A stretch of 64,000 bases of DNA from Haloferula sp. BvORR071 (GTDB taxonomy: Bacteria; Verrucomicrobiota; Verrucomicrobiia; Verrucomicrobiales; Akkermansiaceae), in assembly GCF_000739615.1 (NCBI RefSeq), contig NZ_BATP01000060.1, positions 186,001 through 250,000 on the forward strand, given 5' to 3'. Shown here one piece after another: positions 45,857-54,397 of the stretch. Within the stretch, counting starts at the first letter, position 1. Each line of letters opens with the position of its first letter. The notes below the pieces were generated by a model. The model had not been told where the DNA came from, ran no database searches, and saw only the letters and a list, made by a program, of their open reading frames with translations. The position numbers were made by a program, and so were the translations under genes.

Positions 45857-46576
45857 TCAGGCGCTCAAGCTCTTCTGCTCCACCCCGGTATCGGAATACC
45901 AGGTGACCTCCTGCTCATCGAAATCGAAGAGCAGCGCGGTCGGGCTGCTTCCGATCTGCCGCCCAGGATTGAAGGCCCACGTCTGGCCGAGGCGATCAAC
46001 CCAAGCACCCTTGTCATAGAAGGGCGCGTTGTGGATGTGACCGGAAAGGACGATCCGCGGGGAGAAGCGATCGATCCACCCGGTGAGCGTGGCATCTCCG
46101 GCGAACTGCTTGCCAGTCCAGCTTAGGGGGCCTTCCGGTGCTGCATGATAGACCCACAGCCACGGTGTGCCCTCTGGCGGAATGGCGGCGCTCAGTTGCT
46201 CTTCGACCTCGGCACATGAGACCGGGCCATCCCACCACGGACAGATGGTGATGCGCATGCCCGCGAAGTCGATCGACTCGCCATCCACGTGAAGGCGCTC
46301 GTTCTTCACATCGCCCAGCCAGCGGGCCCGCGACTCGCCGGCAGCATCGCGATGATCCCCGTCATGATTGCCCGAGCTGACGATCACCAGGGTCAGCTCG
46401 CGCAGCCGCCGCAAATACTTTTCGATCACCACGATCTGGATGTCGATCTCCAGTGCGCTGCCGAGGTCGAGCAGATCCCCGCCGATGATGATCGCATCGC
46501 AGCCGCTCGCCTGGGCGGTGAGCCAGTCGAACTGCTTGAGCGTATAGTGCAGGTCGGCGACGAAGAGCAGCTTCAT
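45857..46576 (-). CDS. Calcineurin-like metallophosphoesterase
   Basis: This 239-residue protein has all the two-metal phosphoesterase motifs: ADLHY (D8, H10), GGDLLD, SSGNHDGD, the YHAAPEG His and GHIHNAP. The fold includes class III cyclic nucleotide phosphodiesterases such as CpdA as well as nucleases and other enzymes. In a cluster with a cyclase and cNMP-domain proteins, a cAMP-degrading role is attractive, but the sequence does not prove it. The gene lies downstream of the Kef-type transporter gene on the same strand, 46 bases after its stop. Confidence 0.88.
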   Translation of the reverse strand: MKLLFVADLHYTLKQFDWLTAQASGCDAIIIGGDLLDLGSALEIDIQIVVIEKYLRRLRELTLVIVSSGNHDGDHRDAAGESRARWLGDVKNERLHVDGESIDFAGMRITICPWWDGPVSCAEVEEQLSAAIPPEGTPWLWVYHAAPEGPLSWTGKQFAGDATLTGWIDRFSPRIVLSGHIHNAPFYDKGAWVDRLGQTWAFNPGRQIGSSPTALLFDFDEQEVTWYSDTGVEQKSLSA

Positions 46577-46622
46577 GCGAGCGAGGGGAGCACTCCGAAG
46601 CTGGAGTGTTCCGCGCCAAGTT

Positions 46623-48335
46623 TCAAGGAATCACCTCGCGGCGCTCCTCGAGCCGGGCCAATTGCTCGCCGCGCTTTTGGCCGGTCAGGTCCTTGTCAAT
46701 GGCGTCGAGAAGACCGAGCAGGTCACCGGCCTCCAGCAGGCGCGGGGTGATCACGTAACTGGCCCCATCGGCATACAGGGCGTGAACATCGCTGATCTTG
46801 TCCGCGTGGACGACGACTTCCGCGTCCGGATTGAGGGCGCGGAGTTGGAGCAGCATTTTGCGGTTGGTGGAGCCGCGCAGCACGCCGTCGCCCAGCGAGC
46901 AGATGATCACCTTGGCGTGGGAGATCCCCGCGTGTTCCAGGACATCCGGACGGCTGATGTCGCCATACATAACCTGGATGTCGCGGTCGCGCAGCTTGTT
47001 CGCAGTCTCCGGGTTGAAGTCCACCACCATCAGGCGCGGCAGCAAGGTCGGCTTCTCCCGGGTGATCTCTTCCAGTAGCGAGCTGGCCGTCCAACAGAAG
47101 CCGAGGATGAAGACATCCGGCGCCTCCTCACCGTGGCCCGCATCGTGGGTGCCCGCCGGTAGGTCGGGGAAGCCCAGTTTGTCCAAGATCGGACCCGCGC
47201 GGCGCACCACAGAATCGCTGCGCAGGATGCCATAGGTCGAGAGCACCGCGAGGAAGGCGAAGGCAAACGCAGTGATGCTGATCGTCTTGTCCGAGACATC
47301 ACCGGCCGTCTTGCCAATCGCAAGCAGCACCAGCGAGAGCTCGCTGAGCTGCCCGAGATTGACCGCTGGAAGCAGGCTCATTCGTTGGCCCAGTCCCATG
47401 CGGAAGAGGGTGGGAAAGACCGTGATGAAGCGGGTCAGCAGTAGCACCGCGCTGACGACCAGCATCCAAAAGAGGTAATCCCAAGTTGGCATCGGGATGA
47501 TCATTCCCAGCGACACAAAGAACAGCGTGACGAAGAAATCCCGGATACTCGTGACCCGCGCCACCACGTCCAGAGTATAGGGGAAGGTGGATACCATCAC
47601 CCCGGCGAGCAGTGCGCCCATCTCCCGCGACAGGCCCAGATAGCTGGCGAAGCCCGCCATCGCGAAACACCAGGCCAGTGCGCCCACCAGCACCAGTTCC
47701 GGCCGACGAGCGACCAACTTGAACACTGGCGGCAGGATGAAGCGGCCAGCGAAATAGGCGGCACCCACCAATTGGAGCACCCGGCCAAGCGCCTCCACCA
47801 GCGGTCCAAGGGCAGGCTCCTTGAGGGTGGGTTGGATCGCTAGAAAGAGAATCGCCGCCACGTCCTGGATCACCAGGATGCCCATGGTGACCCGGCCGGC
47901 CAAGGTCTCGAGCTCGCGCTTCTCGTGCAGCAGCTTCACGATGATGACCGTGCTGCTCATCGCCGCGGCCACCGCGAGATAAAGCGCTTCCAAGCTGCCA
48001 CCGGCGGGCCCCACCGAGCGGAAGATCAACCAGCCTAAAGCAATGCCGCCGCTGATCTGGACCAAGGCCGTGACCGTAATCGCTCCGCCCGACCCGAGCA
48101 TCTTCTTCAGGTCCATTTCCAGACCGATCATGAAGAGCAGCAGGGCCAGCCCGATCTCGGACATGGTCCGGATCGAGTCCGCATTCGTTACGACTTCAAA
48201 GCCTTGCGGCCCGATCGCGAAGCCCGCCACCAGATAGGCGATCAGCAGCGGTTGTCGCGCCACCTGGCACACAACTCCGACCACCCACGCGGCGATGATG
48301 CACCATGCGATGTCCGTGACGATTCCATGATCCAC
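46623..48335 (-). CDS. Kef-type cation/proton antiporter with TrkA-N (RCK) domain
   Basis: This 570-residue protein has about 12 membrane segments of the CPA2 family, with an early GPQGFEVVTN stretch and a typical PTWDYLFW-like loop. The C-terminal 170 residues form a TrkA-N/RCK domain (VFILGFCWTASSLLEEI, then VMYGDISRPDVLEHAGI and RALNPDAEVVVHA), which binds NAD(H) or nucleotides in relatives. Kef proteins exchange K+ for H+ and help cells respond to electrophiles and pH. It may be co-transcribed with the phosphoesterase and is divergent from a cNMP-domain gene. Confidence 0.93.
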   Translation of the reverse strand: MDHGIVTDIAWCIIAAWVVGVVCQVARQPLLIAYLVAGFAIGPQGFEVVTNADSIRTMSEIGLALLLFMIGLEMDLKKMLGSGGAITVTALVQISGGIALGWLIFRSVGPAGGSLEALYLAVAAAMSSTVIIVKLLHEKRELETLAGRVTMGILVIQDVAAILFLAIQPTLKEPALGPLVEALGRVLQLVGAAYFAGRFILPPVFKLVARRPELVLVGALAWCFAMAGFASYLGLSREMGALLAGVMVSTFPYTLDVVARVTSIRDFFVTLFFVSLGMIIPMPTWDYLFWMLVVSAVLLLTRFITVFPTLFRMGLGQRMSLLPAVNLGQLSELSLVLLAIGKTAGDVSDKTISITAFAFAFLAVLSTYGILRSDSVVRRAGPILDKLGFPDLPAGTHDAGHGEEAPDVFILGFCWTASSLLEEITREKPTLLPRLMVVDFNPETANKLRDRDIQVMYGDISRPDVLEHAGISHAKVIICSLGDGVLRGSTNRKMLLQLRALNPDAEVVVHADKISDVHALYADGASYVITPRLLEAGDLLGLLDAIDKDLTGQKRGEQLARLEERREVIP

Positions 48336-48472
48336 GCGTGCGGAACCTATCAGCCCGGACCTCGGCGTCGATGCGGGAGTGATGGCGCGGTGGCGGAATT
48401 GTCACCTCTTCCCCTTGGCTTGACCCGTCAAGGCCAGCTTGCTAAGGCGAGGTCAATTCCGCCCCCTTTTTC

Positions 48473-48832
48473 ATGAAGTTGCCGAATCTCTTTACCGATC
48501 CCTCACGTCTGCGAACCTTCAAGGTCGGAGATACTATCTTCAAAGCCGGCGATCCGGGTAACGAAATGTTCATCGTCGACGAGGGCGAGGTGGATATCGT
48601 TATCAACGGGACAGTTGTCGAAACGGTCGGCCCGGAGCACTTCTTCGGCGAGCTCGCGCTGATCGATGAGGCGCCGCGCAGCGCCGATGCCGTGGCCCGC
48701 ACGGACTGTAAGCTTGCAGCGCTCGATCAACGCCAGTTCACCTTCCTGGTGGACGAGATTCCATTCTTCGCGCTGCGGGTCATGAAGGTGCTGGCCGACC
48801 GCTTGCGGCGCGCCGACCGGGCTAGCAAATAG
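48473..48832 (+). CDS. Cyclic nucleotide-binding domain protein with intact pocket
   Basis: This 119-residue protein is almost only a cNMP domain. The cassette FGELALIDEAPRSADAV keeps the Glu and Arg69 needed to hold the cyclic phosphate, so cAMP binding is likely. There is no DNA-binding or catalytic domain, so it would act by contacting a partner, such as the divergent Kef-type transporter whose start is about 137 bases away. That partnership is inference. Confidence 0.9.
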   Translation: MKLPNLFTDPSRLRTFKVGDTIFKAGDPGNEMFIVDEGEVDIVINGTVVETVGPEHFFGELALIDEAPRSADAVARTDCKLAALDQRQFTFLVDEIPFFALRVMKVLADRLRRADRASK

Positions 48833-48841
48833 GGACCTGTC

Positions 48842-49873
48842 TCACGGCATTCCTGTATTCGCCCCCGGCACCCGGAACGAGACTTTATAGAATCCCTTCT
48901 CCGCGGCAGCAGCGACATAAAGGCTAAGGCTGCCCTCCGCGGTCGCCACGTGCTTGTGACGGTCGATGCTGCCGGTCTGGCTCAGCGAGAAGGGCAGCGC
49001 CTTCCACTCCAAGTCTGCCATGGTCGGATTACCATAGATCTCGTAGCAGTAGTTCGCGTAGGCCGGGATGGTCAGCTTGTAGCGCACCGTGCCATTCGGC
49101 CCGGCCACCGGTTCGCCCTGTGCCAGGAAGCCACCGGGGGCAGGGTAAGTAGGTTCGACTGGGGTGTAGCCGCTGACGAAGTCCCAGTTCGCTGCGACCT
49201 CACCCGTGGTGGTGCCAGCGACGGGCGTGAAGTCCAGCAGGATGGACGCCTTCTGTGCCGCAGAGAGCGGGGAGAAGACGTTGTCGTTCGAGTTCTGCGT
49301 GGCCCACACCGCACCGTTGTTCCCGTAGGCGACTTCATTCCAGCCGGTCTGTGTGCAGGTACGCGTGGTTTTCCCGGGAATCGTCACGCCCCAGTGGAAG
49401 TGCCGCGTCCGTCCGGTATAGAGTCCGGCCTTGATGGTGCGGAAGCGGAAGGCTCCCGTGGATCCTGTTAGAAACTGGCCGAAGCCCGCGAAGTTCGCGT
49501 CGCAGGCGCTGTTGCGCCCGGTGCCGGTGGAGTAAAGGTAGTCGCCTTCATTGTCAGCATGCCAGCACTCGACCAGCGCGTTCCTGATCGGATTGCCGCT
49601 GCTATCCAGCACGCGTCCCGTGATGTAGGTCACGATCCCGGTGGCCGCGGTGAGATTGTCGCCGAGTTGGACCAGGTCATTGTCCTTGTCCAAGGGGATG
49701 TCATCGGACAGCGGATAGTAGGGACCTTGGGTGACCACGGGTGATGCGGTCAGGGTCAGGGCTTCGGCCAGGAATCCCGGCAGCGTGAAGCCTGCGGAAG
49801 CCGCGGCCATGCTCTTGAAGAAGCGGCGGCGGTTCACCGGTATGTAGACCGGCAGCGGTTTGGACTCTTTCAT
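48842..49873 (-). CDS. Tat-exported intradiol ring-cleavage dioxygenase-like protein
   Basis: This 343-residue protein has a twin-arginine signal (NRRRFFKSMAAASAGF). The domain shows QGPYYPL, then WHADNEGDY and GLYTGRTRHFHWGV, matching the Tyr, Tyr and His-x-His iron ligands of catechol and protocatechuate dioxygenases. Such enzymes cleave catechols between the hydroxyls with Fe(III). The C-terminal 90 residues resemble the beta-sandwich extension of secreted members. The second dioxygenase gene follows on the same strand upstream, at 50.1-50.9 kb. Confidence 0.9.
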   Translation of the reverse strand: MKESKPLPVYIPVNRRRFFKSMAAASAGFTLPGFLAEALTLTASPVVTQGPYYPLSDDIPLDKDNDLVQLGDNLTAATGIVTYITGRVLDSSGNPIRNALVECWHADNEGDYLYSTGTGRNSACDANFAGFGQFLTGSTGAFRFRTIKAGLYTGRTRHFHWGVTIPGKTTRTCTQTGWNEVAYGNNGAVWATQNSNDNVFSPLSAAQKASILLDFTPVAGTTTGEVAANWDFVSGYTPVEPTYPAPGGFLAQGEPVAGPNGTVRYKLTIPAYANYCYEIYGNPTMADLEWKALPFSLSQTGSIDRHKHVATAEGSLSLYVAAAAEKGFYKVSFRVPGANTGMP

Positions 49874-50061
49874 GTTGGCAAGAGAGGCGGGTTGATGCCT
49901 CCGGAAAAGAGCTTCCGGACTCTAACAGATCCTGTGCGGGGCAGGCTGTCGGTCGCGTCGTTGGGGAAAAGGGGAGCCCGCCTGTTCCTCCGCCGTCCGT
50001 ATCCTCACGTCCGGCCAGGCGGGCCCCATGGTTCCTGGAAATCTATCAGTGGGAGAACCTG

Positions 50062-50910
50062 CTACTCGGGCGGCGGGCTCCCGGGTGGACGGCCTCCCGG
50101 CGGTGGGGGAGGAGATCCGCCTGCTCCTCTGCCGGGGCTAGGGCCCCGGCCAGGCGGACCTCCGAATCCACGGGCACCGGACTTGCCGATGCCGCCTAAA
50201 AGCTTGTGATCGTCGCCCTCTTCCAAGGTGCGGCCGATGATCAGGTCGAACTTCGCGGTCAGCTCACCGAGCGGCGAGCCCGGGACCGGCAGGAAGTCGA
50301 CCAGGATGGTGTTCCGTTCCGCTGCGTCCTCGATCTCGCCGAGGACATGGTCGCGGGTGTTGTCGGCATGACCCTTCACCATCATCTGGGTGGTGAAGAT
50401 CCGGCGGCCATTGCGGCTCACCGCGAAGTGAATGTGCGGCGCGCGGAACATGCCATTCAGTTCGTAAGACACCGGCTTGATGGTGCGGAACTGGTAGCGC
50501 CCGGTAGAATCCGTCTGGTAGCGGCCGTAACCTTGGAAGTTACCGTCCAGGCCATTCTCATTGCGGCCGCGGCTGTGGATGTAGGACGACTTGCTGTCGC
50601 ACTGCCAGATCTCTACCGTCGCGTTGCGGATCGGTTGGCCGGAGGCATTCATCACGCAGCCGCTCACCCAGGAGATCTCGCCCACGGCGGGAGTGATCGC
50701 ATCATTGATGATCAGAAGATCGTTGTCCGTATCCAGCGGCATCTTGTCGGGGTAGTAGGGCCCCTCGGTCATTTCCGGGGTCAGGATGCGCTTGGTGTCG
50801 GCGAGCTGCTCGGCCATCAGACCCCGCACGCTGAAGAGCGAGGCACTCAGGCCTAGGCCCGTGAGAAAACCGCGGCGGCCGGTGGATGCTGGATGGATGA
50901 TGCGGCTCAT
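50062..50910 (-). CDS. Tat-exported intradiol dioxygenase-like protein with Pro/Gly-rich tail
   Basis: This 282-residue protein has a Tat-type signal (GRRGFLTGLGLSASL). The core shows GPYYPDKM, VEIWQCDSKSSYIHS and a Y-x-L stretch ending RAPHIHFAV, so the Fe(III) ligands look present. The C-terminal 45 residues are almost only Gly, Pro, Arg and Ser. I chose the ATG at 50910 because the frame upstream to 51078 has no signal-like character. It is divergent from the two-component system, whose kinase has a similar Gly/Pro-rich stretch. Confidence 0.88.
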   Translation of the reverse strand: MSRIIHPASTGRRGFLTGLGLSASLFSVRGLMAEQLADTKRILTPEMTEGPYYPDKMPLDTDNDLLIINDAITPAVGEISWVSGCVMNASGQPIRNATVEIWQCDSKSSYIHSRGRNENGLDGNFQGYGRYQTDSTGRYQFRTIKPVSYELNGMFRAPHIHFAVSRNGRRIFTTQMMVKGHADNTRDHVLGEIEDAAERNTILVDFLPVPGSPLGELTAKFDLIIGRTLEEGDDHKLLGGIGKSGARGFGGPPGRGPSPGRGAGGSPPPPPGGRPPGSPPPE

Positions 50911-51076
50911 GGATTGCTGGATCGACTTTCGATGGGGGCACCTTAGCCCGCGGTCGATTAAGCCCGCGTTAAGCCGGGGAAAATCCGTGGGAAATTTCGC
51001 AGCCCTGCTTTCATGTTCGCTTAATCTAGGCTCTGCTAACCTCGTCTCCGGGCACCGCGCGCGCCCGTGAACCCTC
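50911..51076 (+). promoter_or_regulatory. Divergent control region with TTAAGCC direct repeat
   Basis: TTAAGCC occurs at 50958-50964 and again at 50969-50975, an 11-base step. This is the spacing used by OmpR/PhoB-type regulators, whose gene starts 101 bases downstream. It lies between the dioxygenase and the response regulator, so it could control both. The motif is short and no binding data exist. Confidence 0.45.
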
Positions 51077-51727
51077 ATGAGATTGCTGATCGTCGAAGAT
51101 GAACCCCGGCTCCTGCGCTCGCTGGCGAAAGCCCTGCGCGAGGAAGGCTACGCCGTGGATACCGCAGAAGAAGGCGAGGATGGTCTCTTCAAGGCCACGA
51201 CCTGCGACTACGATGCGGTGGTGCTCGATGTGATGCTGCCGAATCTCGATGGTTGGCAGATACTCAGCAAGCTGCGCGAAAGCAAGAGCACGCCGGTGCT
51301 AATGCTTACTGCCCGCGATGCCACCAGTGACCGCGTGAAGGGCCTTGATGGCGGGGCGGATGACTATCTGGTAAAGCCCTTCGAACTCGATGAACTCTTC
51401 GCCCGCATCCGCGCCATCATTCGCCGCCACGCTGGCAAGTCCCATCCCACCGTGGTGGTGGGTGACGTGGAGATCGATACCCGTGCGCGCCGCGTGACCA
51501 TGGGTGGCAAGGCGGTGACCCTTACCGCCCGCGAATTCTCGATCCTCGAATACCTCGCACTGCACCGTGGCGAAGTCATCAGTCGCACGGAACTCTACGA
51601 GCACCTCTTCGATGAAAATGAGGACACCCTTTCCAATCTCCTAGACGTCCACGTCCATGGCATTCGCCGCAAGCTCCGCGCGGATCTGATCGCAACGCGG
51701 CGCGGCGAAGGCTACATTATCCAGTAA
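51077..51727 (+). CDS. OmpR-family two-component response regulator
   Basis: This 216-residue regulator has a receiver domain with D51 as the phosphorylation site (VVLDVMLPN), an acidic pair E7/D8 near the start and a conserved Lys in YLVKPF, followed by a C-terminal winged helix ending in HGIRRKLRADLIATRRGEGY. The kinase gene begins 7 bases after its stop. It reads away from the dioxygenase gene, with the TTAAGCC repeat between, so autoregulation and control of that gene are plausible. Confidence 0.95.
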   Translation: MRLLIVEDEPRLLRSLAKALREEGYAVDTAEEGEDGLFKATTCDYDAVVLDVMLPNLDGWQILSKLRESKSTPVLMLTARDATSDRVKGLDGGADDYLVKPFELDELFARIRAIIRRHAGKSHPTVVVGDVEIDTRARRVTMGGKAVTLTAREFSILEYLALHRGEVISRTELYEHLFDENEDTLSNLLDVHVHGIRRKLRADLIATRRGEGYIIQ

Positions 51728-51733
51728 GAAATC

Positions 51734-53341
51734 ATGTTCACGGACTCCATCCGCTGGCGCATGCAACTGTGGCTGGGCATCCTGCTGCTGGGGCTGCTCG
51801 TGGCCTTCGGCGGAACCTCGTGGCAGTTGGAGAAGACCCAGCGGATCCGGCGCTTGGACGATGAGCTGGCCAAGCGCGCTGCAGCCCTCGGGGTGGGAGT
51901 GCGTGGTGGTTCACAGCCCTTCGAGCCGGGACGGATGAATCGCCCGGACGGGGGACCCGGCGGTGGGCCGGATGACCTCGCCCCCTTTGTCGATTTTGGC
52001 CCAGGTTCGGATTCCGGGCCAGGACCAGGGCCAGGCCCGGGCAGTGGCCGTGGTGGCCCGAACAGCAAGCGCCCGCCGCGGCCGCCGGAGATGGACGATG
52101 AATATCGCGGCGAGTTCTCCGAGGACTTCGGCGATAGCGGTCGGCGCGGCCCATCGCGGAGCTCAGGGAAGAAGATCCCTACAGAAGTGGAAGCGATGTT
52201 CCCGGCTGACGGAGCGGAGGGGTATTACTATGCTGTGTGGATCGGAAGGTCGGGCACGCAGAAGAATTCCGCCAATGCCCCGGCGGGCATCCCTTTGCCA
52301 GCCTCGGACGGACGCAACACTCAGACCCAGTTCCGCGACCGCGCTGGCGTGCGCGAGGCCTTTCACTTCACCGAGCGTGGTGAATGCGTGCTCGCGGGAC
52401 GGCCGGTTCACAGTGACTTGGCCGGAATGAAGGCCTACGGGCTGAGGCTCTCAATTACGGGGCTCGCCGTACTTGTGGTAGGTTTGGGCGGGGGCTGGAT
52501 CTTGACCAGCCGCTCGATGCGGCCGATCCAGCGGATCTCCGCTTCCGCTCGCAGGATCTCGGAGGGCAATCTTTCCGAGCGCATCCCGGTAGGGAGTTCG
52601 GGCAACGAATTGAACCAACTCGCCGGGGTGCTCAATTCTACCTTCTCTCGCTTGGAGGATAGCTTCGCTCAGCAGAAGCGCTTCACCGCGGATGCCTCCC
52701 ACGAACTGCGCACGCCGTTGGCAGTGCTCATCACCGAGACCCAGTCAGCCTTGTCGCGCGAGCGCAGCGCGGAGGACTACCGCGAGGTGCTCACGGGAAA
52801 CCTCGAGACCGCGCGCCAGATGAAACGGCTGGCAGAGGCCCTGTTAGAGCTGGCGCGCGTCGATGCCGGCAGCGATCCCTCCGGCGGCCTTCCCTTCGAT
52901 CTCTCGGAAGTTGCCACGAGTGTGGTGACCAAGCTCAAACCCCTGGCCGAGGCGCGGGCGACCAAGCTCTCCACCAGCCTGAAGGCTGCCAACACGAGCG
53001 GCAGCCCCGAGCGCCTCACCTTGGTCGCGTCCAACCTGATCGAGAACGCCATCCACCACGGCAAGCACGGCGGCCACATCGATGTCGCTACTTTTGAAGA
53101 AGATGGCCGCGTGATCCTCAAGGTGAGCGACGACGGTCCCGGAATCTCCGCGGAGGACCTGCCGCATCTCTTCGAGCGCTTCTACCGCGCGGACAAATCG
53201 CGCACCGGTGCGAACGGCCGCTATGGCCTGGGCCTCGCGATCTGCAAGGGCTTGGTCGAAGCGGAAGGGGGAACGATCTCGGTAGAGAGCCGGAAGGGCG
53301 AGGGTGCCAGCTTCACCGTGAGCCTGCCGCTCGCTTCATAG
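51734..53341 (+). CDS. Sensor histidine kinase
   Basis: This 535-residue membrane kinase has two membrane segments near residues 11-31 and 235-258, a periplasmic region of about 200 residues, a HAMP-like linker and the DHp/ATPase parts. H323 in DASHELRTPL is the phospho-acceptor; the ATP-binding lid shows NLIENAIHH, SDDGPGI and GLGLAI. The periplasmic part includes a Gly/Pro/Asp-rich stretch (about 75-115) and an acidic run, suggesting an unstructured or ion-binding sensor segment. It pairs with the regulator just before it. Confidence 0.93.
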   Translation: MFTDSIRWRMQLWLGILLLGLLVAFGGTSWQLEKTQRIRRLDDELAKRAAALGVGVRGGSQPFEPGRMNRPDGGPGGGPDDLAPFVDFGPGSDSGPGPGPGPGSGRGGPNSKRPPRPPEMDDEYRGEFSEDFGDSGRRGPSRSSGKKIPTEVEAMFPADGAEGYYYAVWIGRSGTQKNSANAPAGIPLPASDGRNTQTQFRDRAGVREAFHFTERGECVLAGRPVHSDLAGMKAYGLRLSITGLAVLVVGLGGGWILTSRSMRPIQRISASARRISEGNLSERIPVGSSGNELNQLAGVLNSTFSRLEDSFAQQKRFTADASHELRTPLAVLITETQSALSRERSAEDYREVLTGNLETARQMKRLAEALLELARVDAGSDPSGGLPFDLSEVATSVVTKLKPLAEARATKLSTSLKAANTSGSPERLTLVASNLIENAIHHGKHGGHIDVATFEEDGRVILKVSDDGPGISAEDLPHLFERFYRADKSRTGANGRYGLGLAICKGLVEAEGGTISVESRKGEGASFTVSLPLAS

Positions 53342-53367
53342 GTCCTATAGGATTTATAGGACCTATG
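53337..53367. terminator. 13-bp inverted repeat between convergent genes
   Basis: CATAGGTCCTATA and TATAGGACCTATG form a perfect 13-bp stem with a 5-base loop. The left arm covers the kinase stop codon, and the ROK gene ends just beyond on the other strand. It probably serves as a bidirectional terminator, though no T-tract is present. Confidence 0.55.
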
Positions 53368-53394
53368 ACTTTGAGGGCGGCTCGAAGCGGTTCC

Positions 53395-54348
53395 TCACGG
53401 CTGCAGCACCACGCCAGCCTCTTCCAAAGCCATCGCTGCTGCTCCCACCATCCCAGCCTCGTTGCCGAAGCGGGCGGGCAAGATCATCAGGTGCTCCTTG
53501 AAGGGCGCGGAAAGTTGCGCGTAGAGGTGCGCGGTTAGCGGATTGAAGAGGATGTCGCCGGCCTTCGCCACACCGCCACCGATGATGATGGCCTGCGGGT
53601 TGAGCAGCCAGCAGCAGTTCATGATCGCCGTCGCCAGCTTCGCGCCGATGCTGTCCCAGATGCCAAGGGCGATCTCGTCGCCCAGCATGGCCGACTTTGC
53701 CAAGGCTGCGGGGGTGCACTCCGCCAGGTGGCGCTCGATTCCAGCATCCAGATAGACCTGTCGGGCATCCGCCGCGATCTCGTTGTTGCCGGTGTAATCT
53801 TCCAGCGCACCGAGGTTGCCGTAGGCACCGCGTCGGCCCTGCCAGTCGATCGACATCTGGCCGACCTCGCCGGCACCGAATTGGGCGCCCCGGACCATCT
53901 TGCCATTCGCCACCACGCCGCCGCCGACGCCGGTGCCGAGGGTCAGGGCCACCAGGTGATTCAGCCCGCGGCCCGCGCCGCGCTTCCACTCGGCGTAGGC
54001 CATGCAGTTCGCGTCATTCTCCACCACCACCGGCAGGCCGGTCGCGTCCGCCAGCTTCTTCTTCAGCGGAATAGCCACCCAGCCGGGGACATTTGTCAGG
54101 TTATGGACAATGCCCTTTTCGAAGTGGACGAAGCCGGGGACGCCGACACCGATGGCTTCGATTCGGGGGTGTCGCTCTCGAAGATCCTCGATGACCCGCA
54201 GCATCGCATCGATCAAGGCATCCGGACCATCAAAGTCCGGTGTCGAGACCGGCGGTGCCTGGTCAATGATGTTGCTCCGATAGAGAACGCCGAATTTGAC
54301 GGAGGTTCCGCCGAAATCGACACCAATTGCGAGAGGGGTATCTGCCAT
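53395..54348 (-). CDS. ROK-family sugar kinase (glucokinase-like)
   Basis: This 317-residue sugar kinase has the ATP-binding VDFGGTSVKFG motif, the ENDANCMAYAEW stretch with the catalytic Asp, and LGTGVGGGVVANG. The usual ROK zinc motif (CxCGxxGCxE) is missing; the segment reads YGNLGALEDYTG with no Cys. Members without this Cys set exist, but it weakens a standard glucokinase call. It probably phosphorylates glucose or a related sugar with ATP. It lies downstream of coaX, with 49 bases between them. Confidence 0.88.
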   Translation of the reverse strand: MADTPLAIGVDFGGTSVKFGVLYRSNIIDQAPPVSTPDFDGPDALIDAMLRVIEDLRERHPRIEAIGVGVPGFVHFEKGIVHNLTNVPGWVAIPLKKKLADATGLPVVVENDANCMAYAEWKRGAGRGLNHLVALTLGTGVGGGVVANGKMVRGAQFGAGEVGQMSIDWQGRRGAYGNLGALEDYTGNNEIAADARQVYLDAGIERHLAECTPAALAKSAMLGDEIALGIWDSIGAKLATAIMNCCWLLNPQAIIIGGGVAKAGDILFNPLTAHLYAQLSAPFKEHLMILPARFGNEAGMVGAAAMALEEAGVVLQP

Positions 54349-54397
54349 GGCTTAGCAACTACTTTGTATCCACTTCAAACGGTCTTGGCACGTACTT

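Noticed and set aside
22657..49911. An 18-base exact match, beginning TGATGCCTCCGG, at about 22656 and 49893
   Set aside because: A single shared 18-mer in 64 kb is close to what chance could give, and the two contexts are unrelated (one in a gene start, one between genes).
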